Shown: one piece after another, positions 40,978 through 49,461 of the stretch
How positions within the stretch are numbered: position 1 is the first letter of the stretch
Layout: each line of letters begins with the position of its first letter
Origin: an uncultured Oscillibacter sp.
GTDB lineage: Bacteria; Bacillota; Clostridia; Oscillospirales; Oscillospiraceae
NCBI GenBank assembly: GCA_947365245.1
Contig: CANAWG010000005.1
Location: 62,001-126,000 of the forward strand
Length of the DNA stretch: 64,000 nt
Direction of reading: 5' to 3'
Program-made: the position numbers and the translations under genes
The notes under the pieces: generated by a model
What the model was told of the DNA's origin: nothing
The model's database searches: none
The model's input: the letters and a program-made list of their open reading frames with translations, nothing else

Positions 40978-41006
40978 AGTATACCACCTTTTTCCCCGCC
41001 GCGCAA
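40978..41006 (-). promoter_or_regulatory. Promoter of trpS-tagO-wecB
   Basis: Minus strand TTGCGC, exactly 17 bases, TATACT, with a second TATAAT just downstream. Confidence 0.65.
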
Positions 41007-41092
41007 TCACCTGCCGCCCCTTTCCCCCTCTGATTTTTCTGAAAGCGGAATCTGGGATTTTGTATATATTTTCTCCCTGTGCAATCCAATCC

Positions 41093-41121
41093 TTGACATT
41101 CGCCTCCGAAACGGCCATAAT
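41093..41121 (+). promoter_or_regulatory. Promoter of gltX-spoIIM(-asnA)
   Basis: TTGACA, exactly 17 bases, CATAAT. Confidence 0.8.
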
Positions 41122-41164
41122 GCTATTTGTGAATTTATGCTTATTACCAAGTGGAGGTATTTTT

Positions 41165-42649
41165 ATGGCTCTTGACCACGCTTTTTTTGAGGAGATGGAG
41201 GCCCGGATCCCCAAGGGGAAGGTCCGCACCCGCTTCGCCCCCTCCCCCACCGGCTATATGCACGTGGGCAACCTGCGCACCGCGCTGTACACCTGGCTCA
41301 TCGCCCGCCACGCCGGCGGCACGTTTATCCTCCGCATTGAGGACACGGACCAGGGCCGCCTGGTGGAGGGCGCCACCGACGTCATCTACCGCACCATGCG
41401 CGAGTGCGGCCTGACCCACGACGAGGGCCCCGACGTGGGCGGCCCCGTGGGGCCCTATATCCAGTCGGAGCGGCGGGACCTGTATGGCCGGTACGCCCAC
41501 CTGCTGGTGGAAAAGGGCGCGGCCTACTACTGCTTCTGCGAGAAGACCGAGGAGGACGCCGGCAATTTCGACCGGGCCGACGACCCCTGCCGGAATCTGA
41601 CGGCGGAGGAGGTCCGATCCAGGCTGGACGCGGGGCTCCCCTACGTCATCCGCCAGCGCATCCCCCGGGAGGGAAGCACCACATTCCACGACGTCTCCTT
41701 TGGGGACATCACCGTGGAGAACGGCACCCTGGACGACCAGGTGCTCTTAAAGCGGGACGGCCTGCCCACCTACAACTTCGCCAACGTGGTGGACGACCAC
41801 CTGATGGGCATCACCCATGTGGTGCGGGGCAGCGAATATCTGAGCTCCGCGCCGAAATATAATCTCCTGTACGAGGCCTTCGGCTGGGAGATTCCCACCT
41901 ACGTCCACTGCTCCCCCGTTATGCGGGACCAGCACAACAAGATGAGCAAGCGCCACGGGGATCCCTCCTACGAGGACCTGATCGCCCAAGGCTACCTGAC
42001 CCCCGCTGTGCTGAACTACGTGGCGCTCTTAGGCTGGGCCCCCAAGGGCGAGCGCAGCGAGCAGGAGATCTTCTCGCTTTCTGAGCTGGTGGAGGCCTTT
42101 GACATCGCCGGCATCTCCAAGTCCCCCGCCATCTTTGACATTGAGAAGCTCACCTACTTCAACGCCACCTACCTCCGCGCCCTGCCCCCGGCGGAGTTCG
42201 CCAAACTGGCGGAGCCCTATATCCGGCAGGCGGTGAAGAACCCCGCCATTGACGTCTCGGCGGTGGCGGCCCTGCTCCAGGCCCGGTGCGAGAAGCTGAC
42301 GGACATCCCCGAGAAAGTGGATTTCTTCGACGCGGCGCCGGACTACGGCCTGGACTTCTTCACCAACAAGAAGTCCAAGACCAACCCGGAGGTCTGCAAG
42401 GAGATGCTCCAGGCCGCCGTCCCCGCGCTGGAGGCCCTGCCGGAGTGGACTCAGGAGGGCATCCACGACTGCCTCGTCGCCCTGGCAGAGCGCCTGGGCG
42501 TGAAGAACGCAACGCTGATGTGGCCCGTCCGCATCGCCGCCGCCGGCAAGCTGGTGACCCCCGGCGGGGCGGTGGAGATCTGCCGCATCCTGGGCCGGGA
42601 GGAGGCCCTGCGCCGCCTTCGGGCGGGGCTTGAGAAGCTGACGGCATGA
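41165..42649 (+). CDS. gltX: Glutamyl-tRNA synthetase
   Basis: Class I synthetase, 494 residues. TRFAPSPTGYMHVGNLRTAL (HIGH-type HVGN), LRIEDTDQ, YVIRQRIPREGSTTFHD, GLPTYNFANVVDDHLMGI, HVVRGSEYLSSAPKY and NKMSKRHGD (KMSKS-type). The C-terminal helical anticodon domain is complete. ATG 41165 follows GTGGAGGT. Its stop overlaps the spoIIM-family start (ATGA). Confidence 0.96.
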   Translation: MALDHAFFEEMEARIPKGKVRTRFAPSPTGYMHVGNLRTALYTWLIARHAGGTFILRIEDTDQGRLVEGATDVIYRTMRECGLTHDEGPDVGGPVGPYIQSERRDLYGRYAHLLVEKGAAYYCFCEKTEEDAGNFDRADDPCRNLTAEEVRSRLDAGLPYVIRQRIPREGSTTFHDVSFGDITVENGTLDDQVLLKRDGLPTYNFANVVDDHLMGITHVVRGSEYLSSAPKYNLLYEAFGWEIPTYVHCSPVMRDQHNKMSKRHGDPSYEDLIAQGYLTPAVLNYVALLGWAPKGERSEQEIFSLSELVEAFDIAGISKSPAIFDIEKLTYFNATYLRALPPAEFAKLAEPYIRQAVKNPAIDVSAVAALLQARCEKLTDIPEKVDFFDAAPDYGLDFFTNKKSKTNPEVCKEMLQAAVPALEALPEWTQEGIHDCLVALAERLGVKNATLMWPVRIAAAGKLVTPGGAVEICRILGREEALRRLRAGLEKLTA

Positions 42650-43275
42650 ACGAAAACATCCCCCGCTCCCCCCTGAGCGACCTCCAGGCGGCCTGGGCCG
42701 ACGGCCTGAAAGAGGAGGTCCGGCGCTCCGCCATCGCCTTTGTCACCATCTGGCTCCTGTTTTTCGCCGCCTGTGCGTTCGTTCCCAGCCTGCGGACCGC
42801 CCTTGCCGACATGATGTTCTCCACCCTGCGGGGAATGAACCTCTCCGACGCGGAGGGGAGGATCTCCGTCCTGGCTCTGTTCCTCAACAACCTGGAGGCC
42901 GTCGCTTTCATCATGCTCTATGGGCTGCTGCCCTTTATCCAGCTGCCCGCTTTGGCCCTGGGCGTCAACGCCATGATGCTGGGCGTGATGGCCGCGTGGT
43001 ACGCCGCGGAGGGAATCTCCCCCCTGGCCTACCTGGCGGCGCTCCTCCCCCACGGCGTCCTGGAGCTGCCGGCGCTGTTTCTGGCCTTTGGCACGGGGCT
43101 GTATATCTGCGGCCAGCTGACCCGCCGCTGCCGGAAAGACCAGAGCGCCCGCTCGGTGTGGGCGTGCATGTCCCTGGCCTCCCAGGTGCTGCTGTCGGTA
43201 CTGGTGCCGTTGCTGCTGGTGGCCGCTTTCGTGGAGGCCTACGTCACGCCGGCGGTGGCCGCCCTGTTTCTCTGA
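42646..43275 (+). CDS. SpoIIM/DUF95-family membrane protein
   Basis: 209 residues, five hydrophobic helices. The motif LFLNNLEAVAFIMLYGLLP then QLPALALGVNAMMLG and LLPHGVLELPALFLAFGTGL is the core of the SpoIIM (stage II sporulation protein M) family. In Bacillus SpoIIM belongs to the DMP complex degrading peptidoglycan during engulfment; many clostridial homologues are uncharacterised. The start overlaps the gltX stop, an odd partnership suggesting vegetative expression. Confidence 0.82.
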   Translation: MNENIPRSPLSDLQAAWADGLKEEVRRSAIAFVTIWLLFFAACAFVPSLRTALADMMFSTLRGMNLSDAEGRISVLALFLNNLEAVAFIMLYGLLPFIQLPALALGVNAMMLGVMAAWYAAEGISPLAYLAALLPHGVLELPALFLAFGTGLYICGQLTRRCRKDQSARSVWACMSLASQVLLSVLVPLLLVAAFVEAYVTPAVAALFL

Positions 43276-43312
43276 TCCTGCAAATTCTATTATAAAGGAC
43301 TGGTTTCATCTC

Positions 43313-44320
43313 ATGAGCAAACTCACCATCCCCGCCGGCTACAAGATGCCCCTGAGCAACAACGAGCTCCAGCGGGCCATCGAGCTGATCCACGCGGACT
43401 TCCAGCACAATCTCACCGTGCGGCTAAACCTCCACCGGGTCTCCGCCCCGCTGTTTGTGGACGGCTCCACCGGCCTCAACGACGACCTCAACGGCGTGGA
43501 GCGCCCCGTGTCCTTTGACATCCCCGACGTGGGGACCGAGGGCCAGGTGGTCCACTCCCTGGCCAAGTGGAAGCGCCTGGCCCTGAAGCGGTACGAGTTC
43601 CCGGAGGGCACCGGCCTCTACACCGATATGAACGCCATCCGCCGGGACGAGGAGCTGGACAATCTCCACTCCGTCTACGTGGACCAGTGGGACTGGGAGA
43701 AGCACATCTCCCCCGCCGACCGCACCATCCCCTATCTGAAAGACACCGTGCGGGACATCGTGGGCTGCATCTGCGACACCGCCACCGCCCTGCGGAACGC
43801 CTATCCCGTCCTCACCTGCCGACCGGAGCGAAAGGTGTTCTTCATCACCACCCAGGAGCTGGAGGACCGCTATCCCGACCTCACTCCCTCCCAGCGGGAG
43901 CGGGCCGTCTGCCAGGAGCACCCCACCGTCTTCCTGATGCAGATCGGCAAGACTCTGCTCTCCGGCGCCAAACACGACGGTCGGGCCCCGGACTACGACG
44001 ACTGGGACCTGAACGGCGACATCCTCATGTGGAATCCGGTCCTGGAGCGAGCTTTCGAGGTCTCCTCCATGGGCATCCGGGTGGACGCCGCGGCCCTGGA
44101 CCGCCAGCTCACCGCCGCCGGCTGCGACCACCGCCGCCAGCTTCCTTTCCACCAAATGCTCCTGAGCGGCCAGCTGCCCCAGTCCATGGGCGGCGGCATC
44201 GGCCAGTCCCGCCTCTGCATGCTGCTGCTGGGCACCTGCCACATCGGCGAGGTCCAGGCCAGCCTCTGGGACCGGGAGACCGTGGAGGGCTGTGAAAAAG
44301 CCGGAATCACGCTGCTGTAA
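43313..44320 (+). CDS. asnA: Aspartate-ammonia ligase (asparagine synthetase A)
   Basis: Makes asparagine from aspartate, ammonia and ATP; 335 residues related to class II aspartyl-tRNA synthetases. Motifs: NLHRVSAPLFVDGSTGLNDDLNG, DVGTEGQVVHSLAKWKR, GTGLYTDMNAIRRDE, YVDQWDWEK, FEVSSMGIRVDAA and GGGIGQSRLCMLLLG. Begins 38 bases after the spoIIM-family gene without a visible promoter, so probably in the gltX transcript. The ribosome binding site AAGGA is rather distant. Confidence 0.95.
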   Translation: MSKLTIPAGYKMPLSNNELQRAIELIHADFQHNLTVRLNLHRVSAPLFVDGSTGLNDDLNGVERPVSFDIPDVGTEGQVVHSLAKWKRLALKRYEFPEGTGLYTDMNAIRRDEELDNLHSVYVDQWDWEKHISPADRTIPYLKDTVRDIVGCICDTATALRNAYPVLTCRPERKVFFITTQELEDRYPDLTPSQRERAVCQEHPTVFLMQIGKTLLSGAKHDGRAPDYDDWDLNGDILMWNPVLERAFEVSSMGIRVDAAALDRQLTAAGCDHRRQLPFHQMLLSGQLPQSMGGGIGQSRLCMLLLGTCHIGEVQASLWDRETVEGCEKAGITLL

Positions 44321-44430
44321 AGAATTTCTACTTTTCAGGAAAATATCCCCCCGGGCGGGGAGGGGATCCTGCTCTCCCCTCCCGGCGGGAAATCACAGGA
44401 AAAAGAATATCTCCGAGCCAGCTTGCAGAG

Positions 44431-44465
44431 AAAAAACCGTCGGCCAGGCCGGCGGTTTTTCTGTA
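44431..44465 (+). terminator. Terminator of asnA
   Basis: Stem AAAACCGTCGGCC with GGCCGGCGGTTTT (one G-T pair), followed by TTTTTCTG. Another GC-rich hairpin (about 44351-44389) lies between it and asnA. Confidence 0.75.
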
Positions 44466-44478
44466 CAAAATTTTCCGC

Positions 44479-44525
44479 GCAACCGCGGTTGCACGGACCG
44501 GTTGGTGGACGCAACCGGCGCAACC
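44479..44525 (+). promoter_or_regulatory. GCAACC operator cluster of the XRE regulator gene
   Basis: Perfect 14-bp palindrome GCAACCGCGGTTGC at 44479-44492, then GGTTGG, and two more direct GCAACC copies at 44511-44516 and 44520-44525, running right up to the -10 box. Likely binding sites for the HTH protein encoded next. Confidence 0.55.
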
Positions 44526-44534
44526 TGTTATACT
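44526..44534 (+). promoter_or_regulatory. Extended -10 promoter of the XRE regulator gene
   Basis: TGTTATACT (TGn plus TATACT), directly after the operator repeats; the -35 region is occupied by them. Confidence 0.6.
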
Positions 44535-44576
44535 GGCCTCCAGAGACGCGTTTCAAAACAATCGGAGGAATTGCCT

Positions 44577-45389
44577 ATGAATAATATTGCAGAAACCATC
44601 AAACAGGCCCGGGAGGCCCGGGGCCTGACTCAGGAGGACCTGGCGGAGAAGTGCGGGGTCAGCCGCCAGGCGGTGAGCAAGTGGGAGCTGGGCGTGTCCG
44701 TGCCCACAGAGGAAAATCTGAACATTCTGGAGGAGGTCCTGGGTGTCGTGTTCGAGCCGGAGGCGGACAAAGAGGCCCCTGCCAAACCGCGAAACCCGTG
44801 GAGGACCGCCGCCATCGCCCTGGGGATATTGACACTGACGGCGCTGGTGTCTTTCGGAGTCTACGCTGCCGCGTCCAATGCCCCGGACACACCAGAACCC
44901 CGCGCCGCGGCCCCGGAGCCAACGGAGCCCACTATCACCGGCATCTGGTTCTTCGGCGAGGACGGCACGCCCCTGGAGCCGGACAGAGGGGACGGCTGGA
45001 AGAGCTTCACCGTGGGCCAGCGGGTCTATCTGCTGGTGAGCTTCCAGCAGGGCACGGAGACCGGGGTCCAGGGGGTCTCCCTCTTCGCCACGCCCACGGG
45101 GACGGAAACCTACGACCAGCGGGAGCAATTGGCGGTACAGGCGATTGTAGAACAGCCTTTCGCCCTCTTCCCCCTGGATTTCCCAGAGGAGACCATGGTC
45201 CACCTGGACGTCACACTGGAGTGCGACGGCGGGCGGACAGTCACGGAGACGCTGAACGTAATCGCACTGCCCGTGGAGGAAATTGGCAGTCAGAGCTATG
45301 AATTTGAAAGCTATGAGGAAGCCGCCGGGGATGGATCGGTCATCGGTAAAGTTCTCTATGACGCCTCTACATTTCCAATCAGCGAATGA
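44577..45389 (+). CDS. Membrane-anchored XRE-family regulator
   Basis: 270 residues. HTH_3 domain at about 3-57 (IAETIKQAREARGLTQEDLA, CGVSRQAVSKWELGVSVP), one membrane helix at about 73-93, a Pro-rich stretch, and an extracytoplasmic domain of about 160 residues with ITGIWFFGEDGTPLEPDRG and beta-strand patterns. The topology, cytosolic DNA binding and outside sensing, suggests a one-component membrane sensor. GGAGGAA before ATG 44577. The output gene is not adjacent, so autoregulation is the only visible target. Confidence 0.82.
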   Translation: MNNIAETIKQAREARGLTQEDLAEKCGVSRQAVSKWELGVSVPTEENLNILEEVLGVVFEPEADKEAPAKPRNPWRTAAIALGILTLTALVSFGVYAAASNAPDTPEPRAAAPEPTEPTITGIWFFGEDGTPLEPDRGDGWKSFTVGQRVYLLVSFQQGTETGVQGVSLFATPTGTETYDQREQLAVQAIVEQPFALFPLDFPEETMVHLDVTLECDGGRTVTETLNVIALPVEEIGSQSYEFESYEEAAGDGSVIGKVLYDASTFPISE

Positions 45390-45410
45390 CGGACGCGGCG
45401 AGAGACGAAT

Positions 45411-45448
45411 ACAAAACGGAACGGCCTTTCCAGGCCGTTCCGTTTTCA
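45411..45448. terminator. Bidirectional terminator between the XRE gene and the flavoprotein gene
   Basis: Perfect 15-bp stem (45413-45427 with 45432-45446) with a TTCC loop, A4 and T4 at the two ends. Confidence 0.9.
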
Positions 45449-45505
45449 TCATCAACGAGGGAAAGCCGAATCAAGGGTGCGCCCGGCCAGGGGCGGCCCT
45501 CATCC

Positions 45506-46714
45506 TCAGCCCTTTGCCAGGTCCTCCGCGATGGCGTCCGCCAGGGCCTCCAGGGCCTCCCGCTGGGGCTGCTGCACGGCGGACTTCACCGTGACGCCGC
45601 CCTCCAGCACCGTCATCTCCTTCATGCCGGAGAGGATCTCCCGCGTCAGCTTCCCCGCCTGGGGACCCCAGGAGCCGTTTTCAACCACGGCCGCTGTGCG
45701 GCTTTGCAGGTTATGGGCTTTCAGGTCCAGCAGCAGGTTCTCCATGGGGGTGAAGATGCCGTTGTTGTAGGTGGCGGCGGCGAACACCAGGTGGCTGCAC
45801 CGGAAGCACTCCGCCACCAGTTGGGAGACGTCCGTGTGGGACACGTCGTACTGGACAATGTTCCGCACGCCCTTTTCCGACAGCCGGGCGGCCAGAATGT
45901 CCGCGGCGTTGTCTGTGTTGCCGTAGACGGAGCCGGAGAAGATGGCCACCGCCCGGTCCTCCGGCGTGTAGGCGCTCCAGGTCTGATACTTCTCCACAAA
46001 CCAGGCAATGTTCTCCCGCCAGATGGGCCCGTGGAGGGGGCAGACCATGGCGATGTCCAGTCCGGCGGCCTTTTTCAGCAGGGACTGCACCTGCATCCCG
46101 TACTTGCCCACGATGTTGGTGTAGTAGCGGCGGGCGTCGTCCAGCCAGTCCCGCTCAAAATTCACCTGGTCGGCGAAGAGGTTGCCGCTGAGGGCGCCGA
46201 ACGTGCCGAACGCGTCGGCGGAGTAGAGGATCTTGTCCGTGGTGTCGTAGGTCACCATAACCTCCGGCCAGTGGACCATGGGGGCCATCACAAATGTAAA
46301 GGTATGACGGCCGGAGGAGAACGTATCCCCCTCTTTCACCACCACAGCCCGGCCGGAGAGGTCCTCCCCGGTGAACTGGGCCAGCATGGTGAGGGTCTTG
46401 GCGTTGCCCACCACCCGGGCCGACTGCCAGCGGCGGAGCACTCCCGCCAAAGACGCGCTGTGGTCCGGCTCCATGTGGTTGACCACCACATAGTCCAGGG
46501 GACGGCCTCCCAGGGCGTGCTCCAGATTCTCCTGGAAGCGCACCGCCACGGCCTCCTCCACCGCGTCCATGAGGACCGTCTTCTCGTCCAGCACCAGATA
46601 GGCGTTATAGCTGACGCCCCGGGGGATGGGAAAGACATTTTCAAACAGGGCCAGACGGCGGTCCGAGGCCCCGACATACACCACATCCGAGGTGATATTC
46701 TGCACGCAATACAT
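45506..46714 (-). CDS. A-type flavoprotein (FprA, diiron O2/NO reductase)
   Basis: 402 residues. Metallo-beta-lactamase-like diiron domain with the ligand set HMEPDH, VHWPE, YSADAFG and CPLHGPIW, followed from about residue 255 by a flavodoxin domain (IFSGSVYGNTDNAADIL, FAAATYNNGIFTPMENLL, VVENGSWGPQAG). These enzymes reduce oxygen to water or NO to N2O in anaerobes, a protective role. ATG 46714 is eight bases from AAGGAG; ATG 46720 is too close. Monocistronic, with its own consensus-like promoter. Confidence 0.93.
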   Translation of the reverse strand: MYCVQNITSDVVYVGASDRRLALFENVFPIPRGVSYNAYLVLDEKTVLMDAVEEAVAVRFQENLEHALGGRPLDYVVVNHMEPDHSASLAGVLRRWQSARVVGNAKTLTMLAQFTGEDLSGRAVVVKEGDTFSSGRHTFTFVMAPMVHWPEVMVTYDTTDKILYSADAFGTFGALSGNLFADQVNFERDWLDDARRYYTNIVGKYGMQVQSLLKKAAGLDIAMVCPLHGPIWRENIAWFVEKYQTWSAYTPEDRAVAIFSGSVYGNTDNAADILAARLSEKGVRNIVQYDVSHTDVSQLVAECFRCSHLVFAAATYNNGIFTPMENLLLDLKAHNLQSRTAAVVENGSWGPQAGKLTREILSGMKEMTVLEGGVTVKSAVQQPQREALEALADAIAEDLAKG

Positions 46715-46751
46715 GGTCATCGCTCCTTTATTTCGATGTTTTCCGGGGACC

Positions 46752-46780
46752 ACTTTACGCCGCCTGTCCCCGTTTGTCAA
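46752..46780 (-). promoter_or_regulatory. Promoter of the A-type flavoprotein gene
   Basis: Minus strand TTGACA, exactly 17 bases, TAAAGT. Confidence 0.75.
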
Positions 46781-46808
46781 GGCTCCCGGGGTAAATCCGC
46801 AGGGGGCG

Positions 46809-48206
46809 TCAGCCCTCCTCCGAGATTTTCCTCCCCATCAGCACGCCCATGATGGAGGCCATCATCAGCCCCCGGGTCCAGCCGGAGCTGTCCCCCAGGC
46901 AGTGGAGGCCCTGAAGGCTGGTGTTGAAGTCCGTGTCCATCTTTACCCGGTTGGAGTAGAACTTCAGCTCCGGGGAGTACAGCAGCGTCTCGTATGCGGC
47001 GAAGCCCGGCACCACGTAGTCCATGGCCTGGATGAAGCCGATGATGTTGGTCATGGCCCGGTAGGGCATGGCGGCGGTGATGTCGCCGGCCACGGCGTCC
47101 GGCAGCGTGGGCCGGATGTTGGACTGGGCCAGCTCCTTGTCCCAGGTGCGCTTGCCGTCCAGAATGTCGCCGAACCGCTGGACCAGGATCTGGCCGTTGG
47201 CCAGCATATTGGTCAGCTCGCCCACCTTCTGGGCGTAGGCGATGGGCTGGTTGAAAGGAATGGAGAAGTTGTGGGAGCAGAGGATGGACAGATTCGTGTT
47301 GTCGCTCTTGAGGTCCTTATAGGAGTGGCCGTTGACCACCGCCAGGTTGTTGTCGTAGTTCTCCTGGCTGACAAAGCCGCCGGGATTCTGGCAGAAAGTG
47401 CGGACCTTGTTCTTGAAAGGCTTGGGCCAGCCCACCAGCTTGGACTCGTACAGCACCCGGTTTACCATCTCCATGACCTCGTTGCGGACCTCCACCCGGA
47501 CGCCGATGTCCACAGTGCCGGGGGCGTGGGCGATGTTGTGCTCGGCGCAGAGCCTCTCCAGCCAGTCCGCCCCCCGGCGGCCGGTGGCCACCACGGTGTG
47601 CCTGGCGTAGATCTCCAGGTCCTTTTTCCCGTCGGAGATAGAGACGCCCCTGCAGACGTCCTGCTCCAGAATCAAATTCCTGCACTCGCAGCCGAAATAC
47701 ATCTCCACCCCCTTCTCCTGGAGGTACTTCTCAATGGCTAAGTAGATGGCCTGGGCCTTTTCCGTGCCCATGTGGCGGATGGGGCAGTCCACCAGCTTGA
47801 GTCCCGCGTGGATGGCCCGCTTGCGGATCTCCTTGCGGTCCTCTGTGTACTCCAGGCCCTCGATGTGGGTGTCCGCGCCGAACTCCAGGTAGATCTGGTC
47901 GGCGTAGTGGATGGTCTCCTGGGCCAGGTCCGCGCCGATGAGATTGGGCAGGTCTCCGCCCACCTCGTAGCTCAGCGACAGCTTTCCGTCGGAAAAGGCG
48001 CCGGCGCCGGAAAAGCCGGTGGTGATGTGGCAGTAGGGCTTGCAGTTGACGCACTTGTGGGTCTGGGCCTTGGGGCAGCGGCGGTTTTCCACGCTCTGTC
48101 CCTTCTCCACCATCACGATCTTCTGGCGGCTTCCCCGCTTAATCATCTCCAGGGCCGTAAAGATTCCGGCGGGACCCGCTCCGACGATGACAACGTCTGC
48201 GTTCAT
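46809..48206 (-). CDS. FAD-dependent oxidoreductase (COG2509-like)
   Basis: 465 residues with an N-terminal Rossmann motif VVIVGAGPAGIFTALEM and the segments NRRCPKAQTHKCVNCKPYCH (cysteine-rich), TGFSGAGAFSDGKLSL, VVATGRRGADWL and LHCLGDSSGWTRGLMMASIMG near the end. Proteins of this type are annotated as NAD(P)/FAD-dependent dehydrogenases; the substrate is unknown. Third gene of mltG-U32-oxidoreductase on the minus strand, 26 bases after the U32 gene. Confidence 0.85.
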   Translation of the reverse strand: MNADVVIVGAGPAGIFTALEMIKRGSRQKIVMVEKGQSVENRRCPKAQTHKCVNCKPYCHITTGFSGAGAFSDGKLSLSYEVGGDLPNLIGADLAQETIHYADQIYLEFGADTHIEGLEYTEDRKEIRKRAIHAGLKLVDCPIRHMGTEKAQAIYLAIEKYLQEKGVEMYFGCECRNLILEQDVCRGVSISDGKKDLEIYARHTVVATGRRGADWLERLCAEHNIAHAPGTVDIGVRVEVRNEVMEMVNRVLYESKLVGWPKPFKNKVRTFCQNPGGFVSQENYDNNLAVVNGHSYKDLKSDNTNLSILCSHNFSIPFNQPIAYAQKVGELTNMLANGQILVQRFGDILDGKRTWDKELAQSNIRPTLPDAVAGDITAAMPYRAMTNIIGFIQAMDYVVPGFAAYETLLYSPELKFYSNRVKMDTDFNTSLQGLHCLGDSSGWTRGLMMASIMGVLMGRKISEEG

Positions 48207-48231
48207 GGCAGTCTCTCCTTATTATAATAGG

Positions 48232-49461
48232 TTATTTGGCCGAGAGGTTCACCCCGCGGCGCACCAGCGTCATGGGCGGCACCGCCCGGGGAAGCCTCAT
48301 GCAAAAGAGCATCTGAGGCGTCCGGGGCTCCTCCAGGAGCTCTCCCGCCTCGCTCCGCATCTCCCCCGCCGTCATGGAAAAGGGCCGCAGGTCCGGCCCC
48401 ACCAGCTCCACCTCGTCTCCGGTGCGGAACTTGTTCCGCAGGGACAGCACCGCGTTGCCCTCACTGTCGCAATTCATAACAAGGGCAACCACTTGCCAGT
48501 CCCGGATGTAGCGGGAGGTCTCGTAGTACTGCCCCGGATCGCCGTAGTAGAAGCCGGTGGAGTAGGGCCGGTGGCTGACGTGCTCCACCTCGTCTCTCCA
48601 CACCTCGTCCGCCGGCTCCCCCGCCGCCGCCGCGTCCAGACAGTGGCGGTAGGCGCCGGTGACGATAGCGGCGTAATAGGCGGACTTGGCCCGCCCCTCG
48701 ATCTTCAAACTGCTGAGGCCCGCGGCGCAGAGGTCCTCCAGGTGGTCGATCATGCACATATCCCGGGAGTTCAGAATGTACGCGCCCTGGCCGTCCTCCT
48801 CGATGGGGAAGTACTCGCCGGGGCGCTTCTCCTCCATCAGGGCGTAGTGGTAGCGGCAGGGCTGGGCGCAGGCCCCCCGGCTGGAATCCCGCCCCGTCAT
48901 ATAGTTGCTCAGGAGGCACCGGCCGGAGTAGCTCACGCACATGGCGCCGTGGACAAAGGCCTCCAGCTCCAGTTCGGCGGGCGTCCTGTCCCGGATGGTG
49001 CGGATTTCCGCGAGGCTCAGCTCCCGGGCCAGGATGACCCGGGAGGCCCCCAGGTCGTACCAGGCCCGGGCGGTCTCGTAGTTGCAGACGCTGGCCTGGG
49101 TGGAGACGTGGCGCCGGCACCGGGGAGCGTACCGCCCCGCCAGGGTGAACGTCCCCAGGTCCGCGGCGATCAGGGCGTCCACCCCGGCGTCGTTCAGCCG
49201 CTCCAGGTGCTCCGGAAGACGGGCGATCTCGTCGTTGCGGGGCATGGTGTTGACGGTGCAGTGGACCCGGACGCCGTGGCTGTGGGCGTAGGCCACCGCT
49301 TTGGGCAGCTCCTCCGGGGTGAAGTTCCCGGCGAAAGCCCGCATCCCGAAGTCCGTCCCCGCCAGGTACACGGCGTCCGCGCCGTAGAGAACGGCCATCT
49401 TCAGCCGCTCCATGTCCCCCGCCGGGGCCAGCAACTCCGGTTTTCTCCCCTTATCCGCCAT
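48232..49461 (-). CDS. Peptidase U32 family protein (RlhA/YrrO-like)
   Basis: 409 residues. PELLAPAGDMERLKMAVLYGADAVY at the start (core LLAPAGD), and the U32 signature EAFVHGAMCVSYSGRCLLSN followed by RDSSRGACAQPCR with the iron-sulfur cysteines. Members modify 23S rRNA (RlhA, C2501 hydroxylation) or tRNA (TrhP, ho5U34) rather than act as collagenases. ATG 49461 overlaps the mltG end by 11 nt. The exact RNA target cannot be decided here. Confidence 0.88.
   Translation of the reverse strand: MADKGRKPELLAPAGDMERLKMAVLYGADAVYLAGTDFGMRAFAGNFTPEELPKAVAYAHSHGVRVHCTVNTMPRNDEIARLPEHLERLNDAGVDALIAADLGTFTLAGRYAPRCRRHVSTQASVCNYETARAWYDLGASRVILARELSLAEIRTIRDRTPAELELEAFVHGAMCVSYSGRCLLSNYMTGRDSSRGACAQPCRYHYALMEEKRPGEYFPIEEDGQGAYILNSRDMCMIDHLEDLCAAGLSSLKIEGRAKSAYYAAIVTGAYRHCLDAAAAGEPADEVWRDEVEHVSHRPYSTGFYYGDPGQYYETSRYIRDWQVVALVMNCDSEGNAVLSLRNKFRTGDEVELVGPDLRPFSMTAGEMRSEAGELLEEPRTPQMLFCMRLPRAVPPMTLVRRGVNLSAK

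Noticed and set aside
37457-40978. Plus-strand open frame of 1173 codons antisense to wecB, tagO and trpS
   Set aside because: It lies opposite three well-conserved genes, has His/Gly/Leu-biased composition typical of GC-rich antisense frames, and no ribosome binding site.
40852-41250. Minus-strand 132-codon frame spanning the trpS/gltX promoter region
   Set aside because: It covers both divergent promoters and the starts of both synthetase genes, and has no homology-like motif.
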